Assembly (NCBI GenBank): GCA_015060555.1
Contig: SUYG01000046.1
Span: 62,001-126,000, forward strand
Direction: 5' to 3'
From: Physcousia sp015060555
Lineage (GTDB): Bacteria; Bacteroidota; Bacteroidia; Bacteroidales; Bacteroidaceae
Length of the DNA stretch: 64,000 nucleotides
How positions within the stretch are numbered: the stretch's first letter is position 1; the number at the start of each line of letters is the position of its first letter. The position numbers were made by a program, and so were the translations under genes. Shown here piece after piece: positions 1 to 8,118 of the stretch. Under the pieces are notes generated by a model. That model ran no database searches, had not been told where the DNA came from, and saw nothing but the letters and a program-made list of their open reading frames with translations.

Positions 1-569
1 TCCTCGCCGACAAGGTAGAGGCCCACGAGGATGCCCTTCACGGGTTCCAGGTCGGCGGCGTTGAGGGCGTAGCCGGAGACCTCCATGGTGTCGATGGCGT
101 CGCCTGTGGAGAAGGAGAAGGTGTAGTTGCCCATGGGGTTACCCTCGTTGTTGTCCACGATGGCATCGGCGAAATCGATGGTGTAGGTGGTGTTGGGGCG
201 CAGTGTGTCGAATAGTTCAATGCTCACGTGTTTGCCGATGGCGCGCACGTTGGGGACTTCGGACTGTGGCGGGGAGACGACGACCTTCTCGCTGGCGTTC
301 TCGATTTTGATGTACTCGTTGAAGTAAATGCGGATGTTACGCTTGGCGGCATTCACGGCCTGGTTGTCGGGGAGGCTCCTGATGACACGCGGCGGTGTCT
401 CGTCGAAGGGGCCGCCGTCCGGAGAGCCGATGTTGGCGCAGGCGCAAGCGAAAGAAAGAATAAAGATGAAATATAAAATATAAAATAAGGAGCCCCTCCT
501 CGCTCCCTCGGTGAGGGGGAGAGAGGTCACCCTTGCGAAATGCCTCCATATGCTTCTAAAGAGCCCCAT
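1..569 (-). CDS. Lipoprotein with N-terminal Ig-like (Big_5-type) domain, partial
   Basis: The frame is open from an ATG at 569 down to the window edge, so the C-terminus lies outside. A hydrophobic stretch ending in SFACAC gives a lipobox, so the mature protein should be a surface or periplasmic lipoprotein. After it comes a domain with phrases typical of Bacteroidota Big_5 Ig-like proteins: DETPPRVIRSLPDNQAVN, IYFNEYIKIEN, LRPNTTYTIDF and YTFSFSTGDAIDTMEVSGY. The family function is unknown. The N-terminus is odd: residues about 10-26 are encoded by a dispersed palindromic repeat, and the hydrophobic signal core is encoded by a TATTTTATA tandem tract. The start is inferred, since no other ATG lies upstream of the signal peptide; a GTG within the repeat is possible. 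Confidence 0.75.
   Translation of the reverse strand, partial: MGLFRSIWRHFARVTSLPLTEGARRGSLFYILYFIFILSFACACANIGSPDGGPFDETPPRVIRSLPDNQAVNAAKRNIRIYFNEYIKIENASEKVVVSPPQSEVPNVRAIGKHVSIELFDTLRPNTTYTIDFADAIVDNNEGNPMGNYTFSFSTGDAIDTMEVSGYALNAADLEPVKGILVGLYLVGE
490..532. repeat. Palindromic element copy A (divergent subtype), in frame
   Basis: A C-rich arm and a G-rich arm surround a short centre. The copy is read inside the N-terminus of the Ig-like lipoprotein as TSLPLTEGARRGS. A close relative at 32484-32537 sits at the same place in another lipoprotein gene, giving TTLPLQRGVRRGT. Confidence 0.75.
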
Positions 570-606
570 TATATCTTATATTTTATATTTTGTATTTTAT
601 ATTTAG
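570..606. repeat. Tandem A/T tract, about 8-bp period
   Basis: TATATTTT-like units repeat between the 3' end of the GH3-family gene and the lipoprotein start. A related tract at 464-487 lies inside the lipoprotein gene and encodes its hydrophobic signal core. Confidence 0.6.
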
Positions 607-2111
607 CCATTCAGCGCCAGCATCTGTTCGATGATGTCGCGGTTGTTGCAGAGGCGGGGCACTTTGTGCTGTCCGCCCAGCTTGCCCTTGCTGCGGAGCC
701 AGTCGTTGAAGAGGCCGGGGCGGGCGGTGACGAGTTGCAGGCGCTGCAGGGTGATGTTCTTGAAGCGCTTGGCCTCGTAGTCGGAGTTCTGGCGTTGCAG
801 GGCTTTGTCCAGTGCTTCGGCAAAGGCCTCGGTGTCGGCAGGCGGCTGCGAGAACTCGATGAGCCATTGGTGGCGGCAGTGTCCGTTCTCATCCATGAAG
901 ATGGGTGCTGCGGTGTACTCCAGCACCTGGGCACCCGTCTGGCGGCAGGCTTCGGCAAGGCCGTGCTCGGCGTTGTCCACGATGAGTTCCTCGCCGAAGG
1001 CGTTGATGAAGAATTTCGTGCGGCCGGTGATGACGAACTTGTAGGGTGAGGTGTTGGTGAAGCGCACGGTGTCGCCGATGAGGTAGCGCCAGAGGCCGTT
1101 GCAGGTGGTGATGACCATGGCGTAGTTGCGGCCAGGCTCCACGCCCCATAGTGGCACGACGGTGGGGTGCTCCTTGTCGATCTCGTCGAGGGGGATGAAC
1201 TCATAGAAGATGCCGTAGTCGATCATCATCAGCAGCGCGGGGTCTGAGAGGTCGCTCTGCAGGCCGAAGAAGCCTTCCGAGGCGTTGTAGGTCTCCTCGT
1301 AGTGCATCTGGTCGCCGGGGATGATGCGGCGGTACTGCTCGCGATAGGGCGTAAAGGCGACGCCGCCGTGGAAGAAGACTTCGAGGTTGGGCCACACATC
1401 GAGCAGCGATTCCTTGCCCGAGAGTTCCAGCACGCGCGAGAGCACCGACAGCATCCATGAGGGTACACCGCTGATGTTGGTGACATTGCGGTGCAGGGAC
1501 TCGCGGGCAAGGCGGTCGCGCTTCTGCTCGAAGTCGGAGAGCAGGGCAGTCTTCTTGCTGGGGACGCGGATGAAATTGACCAGCGGGTTGATGTTCTCGA
1601 TGAGGATGGCGCTGAGGTCGCCGACCAGCGAGTGGTTGACGTTGTAGTTGGGCGAGTGTGAGCCGCCGAGGATGAGGCCGCGGCCAGCGAAGAAGCGGCT
1701 CTGGGGGTTGTTGTGCAAATAGAGAACCACGGCATCGCGACCGCCGGCGTAGTGGATGTCCTTCAGGCCCTGTTGCGACACAGGGATGAACTTGCTCTTG
1801 TCGCTGGTGGTGCCGCTGGATTTGGCATACCAGCGCACCATGTCGGGCCACAGGATGCCTCTCTCGCCGTGTCGCATACGGTCGATGTCGGTCTTGAGGT
1901 CGTCGTAGCTGGTGATGCTGGTGGCGGCGGCGAACTGCTCGTAGGAGTGTATGTTGCTGAAATGGTGGCGGTGGCCCCATTCCGTGGAGCAGCCGGTCTC
2001 AATGAGGCGTGCCAGGACACCGCGCTGCAGCGCTTCGGCCTCGGTGGCATAGCGTTCGATTTGGCGATAGCGTCGCTCGAAGACGGGTCTTAGTATGCTG
2101 GTGATGTTCAT
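603..2111 (-). CDS. GH3 auxin-responsive promoter family protein (acyl-acid amido synthetase superfamily)
   Basis: The 502-aa product resembles bacterial GH3-family adenylating enzymes, relatives of the plant enzymes that couple acyl acids to amino acids. The bacterial substrate is not known. The ATP-binding signature YAKSSGTTSDKSKFIPVS is near residue 95, and later blocks such as YNASEGFFG and GLWRYLIGDTVRF fit the adenylate-forming core. The ATG at 2111 overlaps the rnc stop codon as ATGA, which fixes the start; a longer upstream reading only extends into rnc in another frame. It is the last gene of the acpP-fabF-rnc run, so translational coupling to rnc is likely. Confidence 0.85.
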   Translation of the reverse strand: MNITSILRPVFERRYRQIERYATEAEALQRGVLARLIETGCSTEWGHRHHFSNIHSYEQFAAATSITSYDDLKTDIDRMRHGERGILWPDMVRWYAKSSGTTSDKSKFIPVSQQGLKDIHYAGGRDAVVLYLHNNPQSRFFAGRGLILGGSHSPNYNVNHSLVGDLSAILIENINPLVNFIRVPSKKTALLSDFEQKRDRLARESLHRNVTNISGVPSWMLSVLSRVLELSGKESLLDVWPNLEVFFHGGVAFTPYREQYRRIIPGDQMHYEETYNASEGFFGLQSDLSDPALLMMIDYGIFYEFIPLDEIDKEHPTVVPLWGVEPGRNYAMVITTCNGLWRYLIGDTVRFTNTSPYKFVITGRTKFFINAFGEELIVDNAEHGLAEACRQTGAQVLEYTAAPIFMDENGHCRHQWLIEFSQPPADTEAFAEALDKALQRQNSDYEAKRFKNITLQRLQLVTARPGLFNDWLRSKGKLGGQHKVPRLCNNRDIIEQMLALNG

Positions 2112-2920
2112 GTGTCTTGTACTTGTTCTTCTTCTTCTGCTGCAGGTGGCGTGAGGCGTGCGTCGCGCGCTTCGTAGATGGCAGCCACGAACTGCTTGTC
2201 GGTCTTCAGTGTCTGTAGCGTGGCTTTGGCGGCCTGCTGGTGGCTCTCCTTCTTGGAGTAGCCGCGGCCGCTCTCGCCGTCGAGGCCTTCGATGACGATG
2301 CGCGTCACGAAGACGGGTGAGCCCTGTCGCCCCTGCTGCTGTTCGATGAGGCGGAACTCCACGCGCAGACGGCTCTTCTGTGCCCACTCGATGAGTTTCG
2401 ACTTGAAGTTAACCTCCTCTGCCGCCATCTTGTCGATGTTGATGACTTGTCGCAGGATGCGGTCGCGCATGAAGTGCATGCAGGCGTCGTAGCCGCGGTC
2501 GAGATAGACGGCTCCCACGAGGGCCTCGAAGGCGTTGCCGCCCATATAGCTGTTGTGGGCGTTGCTGTTGCTGTTGCTGTGGATGAGGCGGTCCAGCCCT
2601 AACTCCTTCGAGAGGCGGTTGAGGGTGTCGCGCTGTACCAGCTTGCTGCGCGTGTTCGTCAGGAAGCCCTCGCGGCTGCGTGGGAAGCGGCGGTAGAGGA
2701 TGTCGCTGACGATGGATTCCAGCACCGCGTCGCCCAGATATTCCAGGCGCTCGTTGTGCTCGGTGGCGTGCTTGCTGGTGCTCTTGTGCTGCAGTGCCAG
2801 CTTGTAGTAGCGGATGCGGTGGGGGTAGAAGCCCAGTATTTCCCGTAAAGACGCGCAAAGCTCCCTGTCCTTGCGGAAGGGGAGCTTGATGCGGTCGATC
2901 AAGTTAGACGGCAGAAACAC
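2108..2920 (-). CDS. rnc: Ribonuclease III
   Basis: The 270-aa protein cleaves double-stranded RNA in rRNA and mRNA processing. The catalytic signature NERLEYLGDAVLE is at residues 56-68, and the second active-site helix GNAFEALVGAVYLDRG begins near 128. A C-terminal dsRNA-binding domain follows from about 174, with GYSKKESHQQAAKATLQ. The start is GTG, overlapping the fabF stop by one base (TAGTG), and the end overlaps the next gene as ATGA. A short SNSNSN stretch at residues 115-120 is encoded by a triplet-like repeat. The acpP-fabF-rnc order is conserved in Bacteroidales. Confidence 0.96.
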   Translation of the reverse strand: MFLPSNLIDRIKLPFRKDRELCASLREILGFYPHRIRYYKLALQHKSTSKHATEHNERLEYLGDAVLESIVSDILYRRFPRSREGFLTNTRSKLVQRDTLNRLSKELGLDRLIHSNSNSNAHNSYMGGNAFEALVGAVYLDRGYDACMHFMRDRILRQVINIDKMAAEEVNFKSKLIEWAQKSRLRVEFRLIEQQQGRQGSPVFVTRIVIEGLDGESGRGYSKKESHQQAAKATLQTLKTDKQFVAAIYEARDARLTPPAAEEEEQVQDT

Positions 2921-4185
2921 TACTCGTATTTCTTAAAGATGACGCATGCGTTGTGACCTCCGAAACCGAAGGTGTTGCTTAGGGCAGCACGCACGGGGCG
3001 CTTCTGGGCCACGTTGAACGTGAAGTTGAGGTCGTAGTCGATCTCTTCGTCGCGGTCGTCATCTGCGTGGTTGATGGTTGGGGGAATGATGTCGTTCTTG
3101 ACAGCCATTACGCTGAACAGGGCCTCTACGGCACCGGCAGCACCCAGCAGGTGGCCTGTCATGGACTTGGTGCTGGAGATGTTCAGCTCGTAGGCGTGCT
3201 GTCCGAAGACCTCCTTGATGGCCTTGGCCTCGGAGATGTCACCCACATGTGTGGAAGTGCCGTGGACGTTGATGTAGTCGATGTCCTCGGGCTTCATGCC
3301 GGCATCGTCGAGGGCGTTCTGCATCACGAGCTTGGCACCGAGGCCCTCGGGGTGGGATGCGGTGATGTGGTGTGCATCGGCACTCATGCCTTCGCCTGCG
3401 AACTCAGCGTAGATCTTGGCACCGCGCGCCTTGGCGTGCTCCAGTTCCTCAAGGATGAGGCAGCCGGCGCCTTCGCCCATGACGAAACCGTCGCGGCTGG
3501 CGCTGAAGGGGCGGCTGGCGTGCTCGGGGTCGTCGTTGCGGGTGGAGAGGGCCTTCATGGCGGTGAAACCGCCTACGCCGCCTTCTGTGATGGCTGCTTC
3601 GGCACCGCCGCTGACAATCATGTCGGCCTTGCCCAGACGGATGAGGTTGTAGGCGTCAGCCAGCGCATTGGTGCTGGAAGCACAGGCGGAGGTGGTGACG
3701 TAGTTGGGGCCATGGAAGCCATAGAGGATGCTGATGTGTCCGGCGGCGATGTCGGCAATCATCTTGGGGATGAAGAAGGGACCGAACTTGGGGCCGATTT
3801 CAGCACCTGTGCGGGCATAGGCGCTAATCTCCTCCTCGAAGGTCTTGATGCCGCCGATGCCGACGCCGAAGACCACACCCACGCGGTTCTTATCGATGGC
3901 ATCGAGGTCCACCTGGCTGTCGGCGATGGCCTGCTGGGCAGCAGCAATGGCATACTGCGTGTAGATGTCCATCTTGCGAGCCTCCTTGCGGTCGATGCCG
4001 TACTCCTCAGGGTTGAAGCCTTTGACTTCACAGGCGAACTGAGCCTTGAATTTCTCTGCGTTGAAATGGGTGATAGGGGCTGCGCCACTCTTGCCGGCCA
4101 ACAGCGCTTTCCAGGTCTCCTCAACCGTGTTTCCCAGCGGTGTGAGGGCGCCTAAGCCGGTTACTACTACTCTTTTTAATTCCAT
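2920..4185 (-). CDS. fabF: Beta-ketoacyl-[acyl-carrier-protein] synthase II
   Basis: The 421-aa enzyme condenses malonyl-ACP with acyl-ACP in fatty-acid elongation. The Cys-His-His active site is visible: C168 in TTSACASSTN, H308 in NVHGTSTHVGD and H345 in SMTGHLLGAAG. The start MELKRVVVTGLGALTP is the normal N-terminus for the family; an in-frame ATG further upstream only adds a non-homologous extension. It lies 83 bp downstream of acpP, which encodes its carrier substrate. Confidence 0.97.
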   Translation of the reverse strand: MELKRVVVTGLGALTPLGNTVEETWKALLAGKSGAAPITHFNAEKFKAQFACEVKGFNPEEYGIDRKEARKMDIYTQYAIAAAQQAIADSQVDLDAIDKNRVGVVFGVGIGGIKTFEEEISAYARTGAEIGPKFGPFFIPKMIADIAAGHISILYGFHGPNYVTTSACASSTNALADAYNLIRLGKADMIVSGGAEAAITEGGVGGFTAMKALSTRNDDPEHASRPFSASRDGFVMGEGAGCLILEELEHAKARGAKIYAEFAGEGMSADAHHITASHPEGLGAKLVMQNALDDAGMKPEDIDYINVHGTSTHVGDISEAKAIKEVFGQHAYELNISSTKSMTGHLLGAAGAVEALFSVMAVKNDIIPPTINHADDDRDEEIDYDLNFTFNVAQKRPVRAALSNTFGFGGHNACVIFKKYE

Positions 4186-4268
4186 ATATCCGATAAGAGG
4201 TGTAAAAAAGTAACGAGTCAACGAGCGCAACTCGTCAACTCGTCACATGATGTTGTAAAGCAAAAGAT

Positions 4269-4502
4269 TTACTGGTGAGCCTCGATGTAGGCGATAGCGT
4301 CGCCGACAGTGGAAATCTTCTCAGCCTCATCGTCGGGGATGGAAATACCAAACTCCTTCTCAAACTCCATGATGAGCTCTACGGTGTCGAGAGAATCAGC
4401 GCCCAGGTCGCCAGTGAAACTCTTCTCTGCACTTACTTCTGCTGCATCAACGCCAAGCTTATCGACGATGATATCTTTTACTTTGCTTTCAATTTCAGAC
4501 AT
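4269..4502 (-). CDS. acpP: Acyl carrier protein
   Basis: The 77-aa acidic carrier protein has the phosphopantetheine attachment serine at S37 in GADSLDTVELIMEFE. Length and sequence match the family closely. The start is MSEIESKVKD; an in-frame upstream ATG would add residues lying in the promoter region. A probable -7 element is at 4557-4564. It precedes fabF and rnc in the same direction. Confidence 0.97.
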   Translation of the reverse strand: MSEIESKVKDIIVDKLGVDAAEVSAEKSFTGDLGADSLDTVELIMEFEKEFGISIPDDEAEKISTVGDAIAYIEAHQ

Positions 4503-4556
4503 AATTGTAAACTTTAAATGATTGAATGATTTTAGTCGTTTCTTATTTTCGAGGTG

Positions 4557-4564
4557 CAAAGGTC
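4557..4564 (-). promoter_or_regulatory. Probable -7 promoter element of acpP
   Basis: Read on the minus strand the site is GACCTTTG followed by CACC. It is one mismatch from the Bacteroidota -7 consensus TAnnTTTG and lies 55 bp before the acpP ATG. Confidence 0.5.
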
Positions 4565-4654
4565 GTAATTTTTATCCAATTTGCCAAATAAATGGTAGAA
4601 AAAGTGTGTTTTATTGCACAAAGGCATACAAAGTGTGCAAAAATTGCCCCATTA

Positions 4655-5707
4655 TCATGCCATTTCGCGCCGCAGCGGGTAGTGCCCGCGTTGCCATTCA
4701 AATGTCTCCGGCGAGGCCTTCAGACGTTCGCTGTCGCGGCAGGGGTCATAGAGCTGCAGGGCACGTTCCTCGGCATCCTCAGAGGGATGGAAATCGGCAG
4801 GAAGCGACGGGGGCTGGATGTCGAAGTCCATGGGGCGGAAGAAGAAACGGCAGATGTGGCGCAGTGTCATCCGGGTGGCATTGGCCTTGCCGTCGGCGCT
4901 GTAGCCTGCGATGTGCGGGGTGGCGATGAAGGCCTGGCGGAGGAGTTCCTCATTGATGTGGGGCTCGTTCTCCCAGGTGTCGATGACGGCCTCGCTGACG
5001 GCTCCGCCACTCATGGCCCTGAGCAGCGCCTGCTCATCGACGACGCCTCCGCGTGCGGCATTGATGAGGATGCGGCCATGAAGCCCCTCGAAGAAGGCGT
5101 CGTCCAACAGGTGCCGGGTGGCGTTGTCGCCCTCACGGGTCAGCGGTGTGTGGAGCGTGATGATGTCGGCCTCCTCCCTGATGCGTTCCAGCGAGCACCA
5201 TTCATAGCCTTCGGGAGGGGTGTCGCCGGCTTGCTGGCGGGGAGGGTCGCAAAGGAGAATCCTGCGAAGGCCAAGCGGGGCACCGGGCAGCCCTTCGGTC
5301 ACCGAACGTAGTACGGCCGTCCCCACGTGTCCTACTCCCACGATACCGAGGGTGCTGGCCTTCAGATCCACACCGCGCTGGCGCTGCAGCTGTAGCAGGC
5401 TGGAATTTACGTACTGGCCCACACTCGACGCATTGCAGCCGGGGCAGTTCGCCCACGCGATGCCGTGTTCTTCGAGCCAACGGGTGTCAAGATGGTCGTA
5501 GCCGATTGTCGCCGTTGCCACCAGGAACACGCTCGAACCGCTGAGCAGCGAGGCATCGCAACGCGTGCGCGTACGTACTACTAAAATATGTGCGTTCCTG
5601 ACGTCGTCGGCGGTGATGTCCTGTCCGGGTTTCATCACCACATCGTCCGTTAGCGCCCTGAGACACGGCTCAATATACGGTATCTTATCGTCTGCTACAA
5701 TCTTCAT
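4655..5707 (-). CDS. pdxB: 4-phosphoerythronate dehydrogenase (vitamin B6 synthesis)
   Basis: The 350-aa D-isomer-specific 2-hydroxyacid dehydrogenase matches PdxB, which oxidises 4-phosphoerythronate in pyridoxal 5'-phosphate synthesis. The PdxB-type N-terminus MKIVADDKIPYI and the phrase ATIGYDHLD are present, with the NAD-binding GVGHVG at residues 124-129, NAARGGVVDE in the catalytic region and HIAGYSADGKANAT near the C-terminus. The start overlaps the murF stop as ATGA, so the two are probably cotranslated. The 3' end is about 150 bp from the acpP start. Confidence 0.93.
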   Translation of the reverse strand: MKIVADDKIPYIEPCLRALTDDVVMKPGQDITADDVRNAHILVVRTRTRCDASLLSGSSVFLVATATIGYDHLDTRWLEEHGIAWANCPGCNASSVGQYVNSSLLQLQRQRGVDLKASTLGIVGVGHVGTAVLRSVTEGLPGAPLGLRRILLCDPPRQQAGDTPPEGYEWCSLERIREEADIITLHTPLTREGDNATRHLLDDAFFEGLHGRILINAARGGVVDEQALLRAMSGGAVSEAVIDTWENEPHINEELLRQAFIATPHIAGYSADGKANATRMTLRHICRFFFRPMDFDIQPPSLPADFHPSEDAEERALQLYDPCRDSERLKASPETFEWQRGHYPLRREMA

Positions 5708-7056
5708 AGTAGATCCGGCAATTGGTGGAGCTTCGTGCTATTGGAGCCCTTGATGAGGATGAGGCAGTCGGCGGGGGCTTGTTCGCCGATGGCAGCTTTG
5801 ACCGCTTCCACGTCCTCGAAGCAGCGAACCTCCATGTCCGTAGCCGGTGCCGTGTCCAAGGCCTTGCGGAACTCCTCGCCCACGAACCATACCTTGTCGG
5901 CACCGCATGCCAGGGCCTGCCCGACGACCTTGCAGTGCGCCTCATGACTGGCACTGCCCAGCTCCTTCATGTCGCCCAAGATGACCATCTTGTGAGCGTG
6001 GCTGATGTGGCTGAAGTTGCTGAGGGCTGCCGTCATCGACGTGAGGTTGGCGTTGTAGGCATCAATGATGAGCTCGTTGTGCGCCGTCTTCCTGTATTCC
6101 GAGCGTCCCAGCGAAGGATGGTAGTCGGCAAGGGCAGCATCTATCTGCTGGGCCGGCACCTGGAAATGAAGACCTATGCAGATGGCTGCCAAGACGTTGT
6201 CCAGGTTGTAGTCGCCGATGAGCTGCGTCTGCACCTCGTGCTGCGCTTCATGGCAGGGGCGCCAGCAGATGCGCAAGGCGGGATTGCAGCTGGCCACGCT
6301 GCCCTCGCACACCCATGGCATGGCATTGGCCTGCTCACGGGCATAGGTGATGCACTTGTCGCTGTCGCAGTCAATGTTGCGCTGCGCCAGCATGTCTTGC
6401 AGGTCGCTGTTGCTCTTGTTCACGAAGATGTGTGCCGTAGCCTTCTGGCCGAGATAGTCGTAGAGTTCGCCCTTCGTGTTCTTAACGCCTTCGAAAGAGC
6501 CGAAGCCCTCGAGATGCGCACGGCCCACGTTGGTGATGAGACCGTAGTCAGGCTGCACGATGTTCGTCAGGAAGGCGATTTCGCCAGGGTGGTTGGCACC
6601 CGTCTCGATGATGGCGATGTCGTGCTCCCCGGGGCGTAGGCGCAGCAGCGTCAGGGGGACACCGATATGGTTGTTCAGGTTGCCCTGTGTGTAAAGCACG
6701 CGGTAGCGCTGGCTCAGCACGGCGGCGATGAGCTCCTTTGTGGTGGTCTTGCCGTTGGTGCCAGTGACCTGAAGGACAGGGCCTTGGAACTGTTGGCGAT
6801 GGTAGGCTGCCAACGCCTGCAGCGCCTGCAGCACATCGCTGACCAGGATGTAGCGCTCGTCGCCATCAGGGATGACGGTGGCATCATCGACCACGGCGAC
6901 GGCCGAACCTGCCTCTAAGGCTTTGGCGGCGAAGCGATTGCCGTCGAAGGAGTCGCCCTTGAGGGCGAAGAATATGCTCCCCTTGGGACAACGGCGGCTG
7001 TCGGTGGTCACGTTGGGGTGTTCTAAGTAGATTGTGTAGAGTTTTTGGATGTCCAT
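5704..7056 (-). CDS. murF: UDP-N-acetylmuramoyl-tripeptide--D-alanyl-D-alanine ligase
   Basis: The 450-aa Mur ligase adds D-Ala-D-Ala to the peptidoglycan precursor. The P-loop VTGTNGKTTTKE is at residues 98-109, followed by ETGANHPGEI and NVGRAHLEGFGS in the central domain, then DAYNANLTSM and GDMKELG in the C-terminal domain. It is the first gene of the minus-strand run towards pdxB. The ATG is 27 bp from a TACTTTTG promoter element. Confidence 0.96.
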   Translation of the reverse strand: MDIQKLYTIYLEHPNVTTDSRRCPKGSIFFALKGDSFDGNRFAAKALEAGSAVAVVDDATVIPDGDERYILVSDVLQALQALAAYHRQQFQGPVLQVTGTNGKTTTKELIAAVLSQRYRVLYTQGNLNNHIGVPLTLLRLRPGEHDIAIIETGANHPGEIAFLTNIVQPDYGLITNVGRAHLEGFGSFEGVKNTKGELYDYLGQKATAHIFVNKSNSDLQDMLAQRNIDCDSDKCITYAREQANAMPWVCEGSVASCNPALRICWRPCHEAQHEVQTQLIGDYNLDNVLAAICIGLHFQVPAQQIDAALADYHPSLGRSEYRKTAHNELIIDAYNANLTSMTAALSNFSHISHAHKMVILGDMKELGSASHEAHCKVVGQALACGADKVWFVGEEFRKALDTAPATDMEVRCFEDVEAVKAAIGEQAPADCLILIKGSNSTKLHQLPDLL

Positions 7057-7082
7057 AATGAATGAAGCATGTATTTTGGGTG

Positions 7083-7090
7083 CAAAAGTA
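7083..7090 (-). promoter_or_regulatory. -7 promoter element of murF
   Basis: The minus-strand sequence is TACTTTTG followed by CACCC, a match to TAnnTTTG. It lies in the divergent murF/folP gap. Confidence 0.6.
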
Positions 7091-7155
7091 ACTAAAACTT
7101 TTAACTCAACAGCATTTTTCCTCCTATTATATTTCCGCGCGCACGAAAAATTGGC

Positions 7156-7163
7156 TACCTTTG
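7156..7163 (+). promoter_or_regulatory. -7 promoter element of folP
   Basis: TACCTTTG lies 25 bp before the folP ATG. It argues against the in-frame TTG at 7161 as a start, because that codon falls inside the promoter. Confidence 0.6.
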
Positions 7164-7187
7164 TCGCGTCAAAACAGAAAAACGTTC

Positions 7188-8063
7188 ATGACGCTGAACC
7201 TTCGGGGCCATCTGACCGACTTCTCACAACCGCAGGTGATGGGCATTCTCAATGTAACGCCCGACTCCTTCTATGCCGCCAGCCGTGCGCAGGGGGCAGA
7301 GGCGATTCATGCGCGGGCGGAGCAGATTCTGGCCGAGGGTGGCAGCATCATCGACATAGGTGCTTGCAGCACGCGACCCGGTGGCGAGGCGGTGACGGCA
7401 GACGACGAGATGCGTCGTCTGGACACAGCCCTCACCATCGTCCGCAAGGACTTCCCCGAAGCTGTCGTGAGCGTGGACACCTTCCGTGCCGATGTCGCCC
7501 GCCGTTGCGTGCGGGACTTCGCCGTGGACCTCATCAATGATGTCAGCGGCGGTGCCGTGGACGAACGGATGTTTGAGACCGTGGCTGACCTGCGTGTCCC
7601 TTATGTCCTCACTCACAGCGGAGGCATGGCGGATGCTGCCGTTCCCGATGCCGCCTCCTCAGAGGCTTATCTCCCTGCTGTCGCACGCTTCTTTGCCGAA
7701 CGTCTGCAGACGCTCTATGAGATGGGCGTGGCAGATGTTATCCTCGACCCGGGCTTTGGTTTCGGCAAGACGCTGCAGCAGAACTACCAGCTCCTGCACG
7801 GCCTCGGCAGGTTCATCGCCCTCTTCCCCGACAACCCCTTCCTCGTGGGTGTCTCGCGCAAGTCGATGATCTATCGCCTGCTGGGCACCACGCCCGAGGA
7901 GTCGCTCAATGGCACCACCGTGCTCCACACCATAGCGCTGCAGGCCGGAGCCCACATCCTCCGTGTCCACGATGTGCGCGAGGCGGTGGAAGCGACCAGG
8001 ATTATTGGACAATTGGACCATTTACAATTGGACAATTGCACAATCCCCGGCAGTAAATCGTAA
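7188..8063 (+). CDS. folP: Dihydropteroate synthase
   Basis: The 291-aa enzyme joins p-aminobenzoate to the pterin pyrophosphate in folate synthesis. The signatures NVTPDSF (22-28), GACSTRPG (58-65), DLINDVSGG, DPGFGFGKT and VGVSRKS are all present. The ATG at 7188 is chosen because it follows the promoter element and gives the normal N-terminus. The last roughly 20 residues (from GQLDHLQLDN to the stop) are not family-like and are encoded by a GGACAATT-type tandem repeat that continues towards cdaA. The neighbour cdaA follows 55 bp downstream, a common Bacteroidota arrangement. Confidence 0.95.
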   Translation: MTLNLRGHLTDFSQPQVMGILNVTPDSFYAASRAQGAEAIHARAEQILAEGGSIIDIGACSTRPGGEAVTADDEMRRLDTALTIVRKDFPEAVVSVDTFRADVARRCVRDFAVDLINDVSGGAVDERMFETVADLRVPYVLTHSGGMADAAVPDAASSEAYLPAVARFFAERLQTLYEMGVADVILDPGFGFGKTLQQNYQLLHGLGRFIALFPDNPFLVGVSRKSMIYRLLGTTPEESLNGTTVLHTIALQAGAHILRVHDVREAVEATRIIGQLDHLQLDNCTIPGSKS

Positions 8064-8107
8064 CCCGATAGTGAATCGTAAATTGTAAATCGTAAATCGT
8101 AAAATAG
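8012..8107. repeat. Tandem short-unit repeat (GGACAATT and TAAATCG units)
   Basis: Two adjoining tracts are present, GGACAATT-like then TAAATCG/TAAATTG-like. The first encodes the folP C-terminus and the second forms the leader just before the cdaA GTG. Confidence 0.7.
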
Positions 8108-8118
8108 TAAATCCCTCC

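Noticed and set aside
2112..2387. N-terminal extension of the GH3-family gene
   Set aside because: It runs through the 3' end of rnc in another frame, is rich in Arg/His as shadow frames are, and the ATGA overlap at 2111 gives a proper start.
3067..4155. Long open frame opposite fabF
   Set aside because: It is the antisense of a certain gene, Gly/Val/Asp-rich, caused by high GC at third positions. The same holds for long frames opposite the pump gene (39419-41728), ackA, the OPT gene and imelysin.
7161..7187. TTG start of folP upstream of the ATG
   Set aside because: It lies inside the TACCTTTG promoter element and adds non-family residues.
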